NCBI GenBank assembly: GCA_964497095.1 | Contig: CAZCCL010000069.1 | Span: 1-14,087, forward strand | Length of the DNA stretch: 14,087 nucleotides | DNA from: CAVPLM01 sp964497095 | Lineage (GTDB): Bacteria > Actinomycetota > Thermoleophilia > RBG-16-64-13 | Direction: 5' to 3' | Part shown: positions 13,719 through 14,087 of the stretch, in pieces | Layout of the letters: each line of letters begins with the position of its first letter | How positions within the stretch are numbered: position 1 is the stretch's first letter | The notes under the pieces: generated by a model | Seen by the model: only the letters and a program-made list of their open reading frames with translations | Database searches by the model: none | Told to the model about the DNA's origin: nothing | Translations under genes and position numbers: made by a program

Positions 13719-13791
13719 AGCGGAGTACGGGGTTCGAACCCGCGACATCCAGCTTGGGAAGCTGGCACTCTACCAACTGAGTTAACTCCGC
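13719..13791 (-). tRNA. tRNA-Gly (anticodon CCC)
   Basis: The gene folds as a 73-nt cloverleaf on the minus strand. The acceptor stem is GCGGAGT (13791-13785) with ACTCCGC (13726-13720). The D-arm contains AGTTGGTAGAG. The anticodon stem CCAGC/GCTGG encloses the loop TTCCCAA, giving anticodon CCC (reads GGG). The T-arm has the TTCGAAC loop with GCGGG/CCCGT pairing. The discriminator base is T, and the following CCT shows that the 3' CCA is not encoded. It lies between the repressor promoter and the right-end gene. A possible -10, TAGAAT (minus strand, 13827-13822), is about 30 nt upstream, without a clear -35. Confidence 0.95.
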
Positions 13792-13799
13792 TCGCAGGT

Positions 13800-13820
13800 C
13801 GGGCATGCCCGAGATGCCCG
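13800..13820. other. Hairpin upstream of tRNA-Gly; intergenic stretch 13792-13971
   Basis: CGGGCAT (13800-13806) pairs with ATGCCCG (13814-13820) around a 7-nt loop, and the unit GGGCAT(G)CCC is partly repeated. It would lie in the tRNA-Gly precursor 5' leader. There is no adjoining T-tract. In the rest of the stretch up to the promoter at 13972 I see no gene, repeat or RNA that I recognise. Confidence 0.35.
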
Positions 13821-13971
13821 GATTCTATCACACCGTTTTCGCCACCGGCCGACGCCCCCGATAGGTAGTCACCCTCGCGGCGGATGGCCGTGCGCTCCGA
13901 GCGGACACGTCTTCCGCTGGCGCTAAGCGCTCACACCGGTATTTTCGTAGACGGAGGTCGGCCCGGAAGGC

Positions 13972-13999
13972 TTGACGACCCCCGGAACCTGAGTACAAT
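13972..13999 (+). promoter_or_regulatory. Strong sigma70-type promoter for the right-end gene
   Basis: TTGACG (13972-13977) and TACAAT (13994-13999) are near-consensus -35 and -10 hexamers with a 16-nt spacer. Transcription should begin near 14006, giving a leader of about 70 nt before the ATG at 14078. This is the best-matched promoter in the window, which suggests a highly expressed gene just beyond the right edge. Confidence 0.7.
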
Positions 14000-14005
14000 A
14001 CGTTA

Positions 14006-14077
14006 CAGAGTCCCGAGAGCTCAGACGCGGCGTCTGAGGAGCTTACAAGGGGATCCGCAGAGGAAACGCGGAGGTAA
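14006..14077 (+). promoter_or_regulatory. Structured 5' leader with two hairpins
   Basis: The leader contains a perfect 8-bp hairpin, CTCAGACG (14020-14027) with CGTCTGAG (14031-14038), closing a 3-nt CGG loop. A second hairpin, TCCGC (14054-14058) with GCGGA (14068-14072), has a 9-nt loop and covers part of the GGAGG ribosome-binding site (14070-14074). No T-tract follows either, so neither is a terminator. Pairing of the second stem could limit translation. I do not recognise a known riboswitch class. Confidence 0.45.
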
Positions 14078-14087
14078 ATGGCCGCGG
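14078..14087 (+). CDS. First codons of an unidentified gene (runs off the right edge)
   Basis: ATG at 14078-14080 is preceded by GGAGG three bases upstream and by a strong promoter and leader. Only Met-Ala-Ala is visible, so the product cannot be identified. The close ribosome-binding-site spacing is slightly short, and a start further downstream, outside the window, is possible. Confidence 0.5.

Noticed and set aside
1..14087. CRISPR arrays, insertion sequences, prophage genes or attachment sites
   Set aside because: I saw no regularly spaced repeats, transposase or integrase motifs, or terminal inverted repeats. No repeat flanks the tRNA to suggest an integrated element.

Overview
This window looks like the chromosome of a high-GC, deep-branching actinobacterium, possibly thermophilic. 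Three observations support this. First, lysA, hom, thrC and rho lie in that order on one strand, which is the actinobacterial lysA-hom-thrC-thrB-rho arrangement. Second, Rho is short (433 aa) and lacks the large N-terminal insertion of mycobacterial and other high-GC actinobacterial Rho proteins. Third, the single tRNA gene does not encode its 3' CCA. The species cannot be named from this sequence alone.

Layout. At the left edge is the C-terminus of a short-chain dehydrogenase on the + strand (2-160). From 11370 down to 201 is one almost unbroken minus-strand run: lysA, hom, thrC, a metallophosphoesterase, a cyclic 2,3-diphosphoglycerate (cDPG) synthetase, a 2-phosphoglycerate kinase-like protein, a divergent GlpX-type fructose-1,6-bisphosphatase, rho, an S58/DmpA-type peptidase, and panC. 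Divergent from lysA is a compact + strand operon (11439-13238): a small PD-(D/E)XK-like protein, a hypoxanthine phosphoribosyltransferase and an alpha/beta hydrolase. Convergent with it is a CsoR/CstR-family repressor (13213-13515) with a clear G-tract operator inside its own promoter. Further right are tRNA-Gly(CCC) on the minus strand and, at the edge, a strong sigma70-type promoter, a structured leader and the first codons of an unidentified + strand gene.

How the genes work together. lysA, hom and thrC make lysine and threonine from the aspartate pathway. In the position where actinobacteria usually carry homoserine kinase (thrB), this genome has a tightly coupled cassette with 4-, 4- and 14-bp overlaps. 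It encodes both enzymes of archaeal cDPG synthesis: 2-phosphoglycerate to 2,3-diphosphoglycerate, then to cDPG. A metallophosphoesterase and a GlpX paralogue that has lost key metal-site and catalytic residues are coupled to them. cDPG is best known as a thermoprotectant or phosphate store of hyperthermophilic methanogens, so this cassette is the most interesting part of the window. I infer that it synthesises cDPG, or a related cyclic phosphoglycerate, and may also turn it over. Downstream of rho, the S58 peptidase is coupled by a GTGA overlap to panC. This is suggestive because some S58 enzymes release beta-alanine from peptides and PanC consumes beta-alanine.
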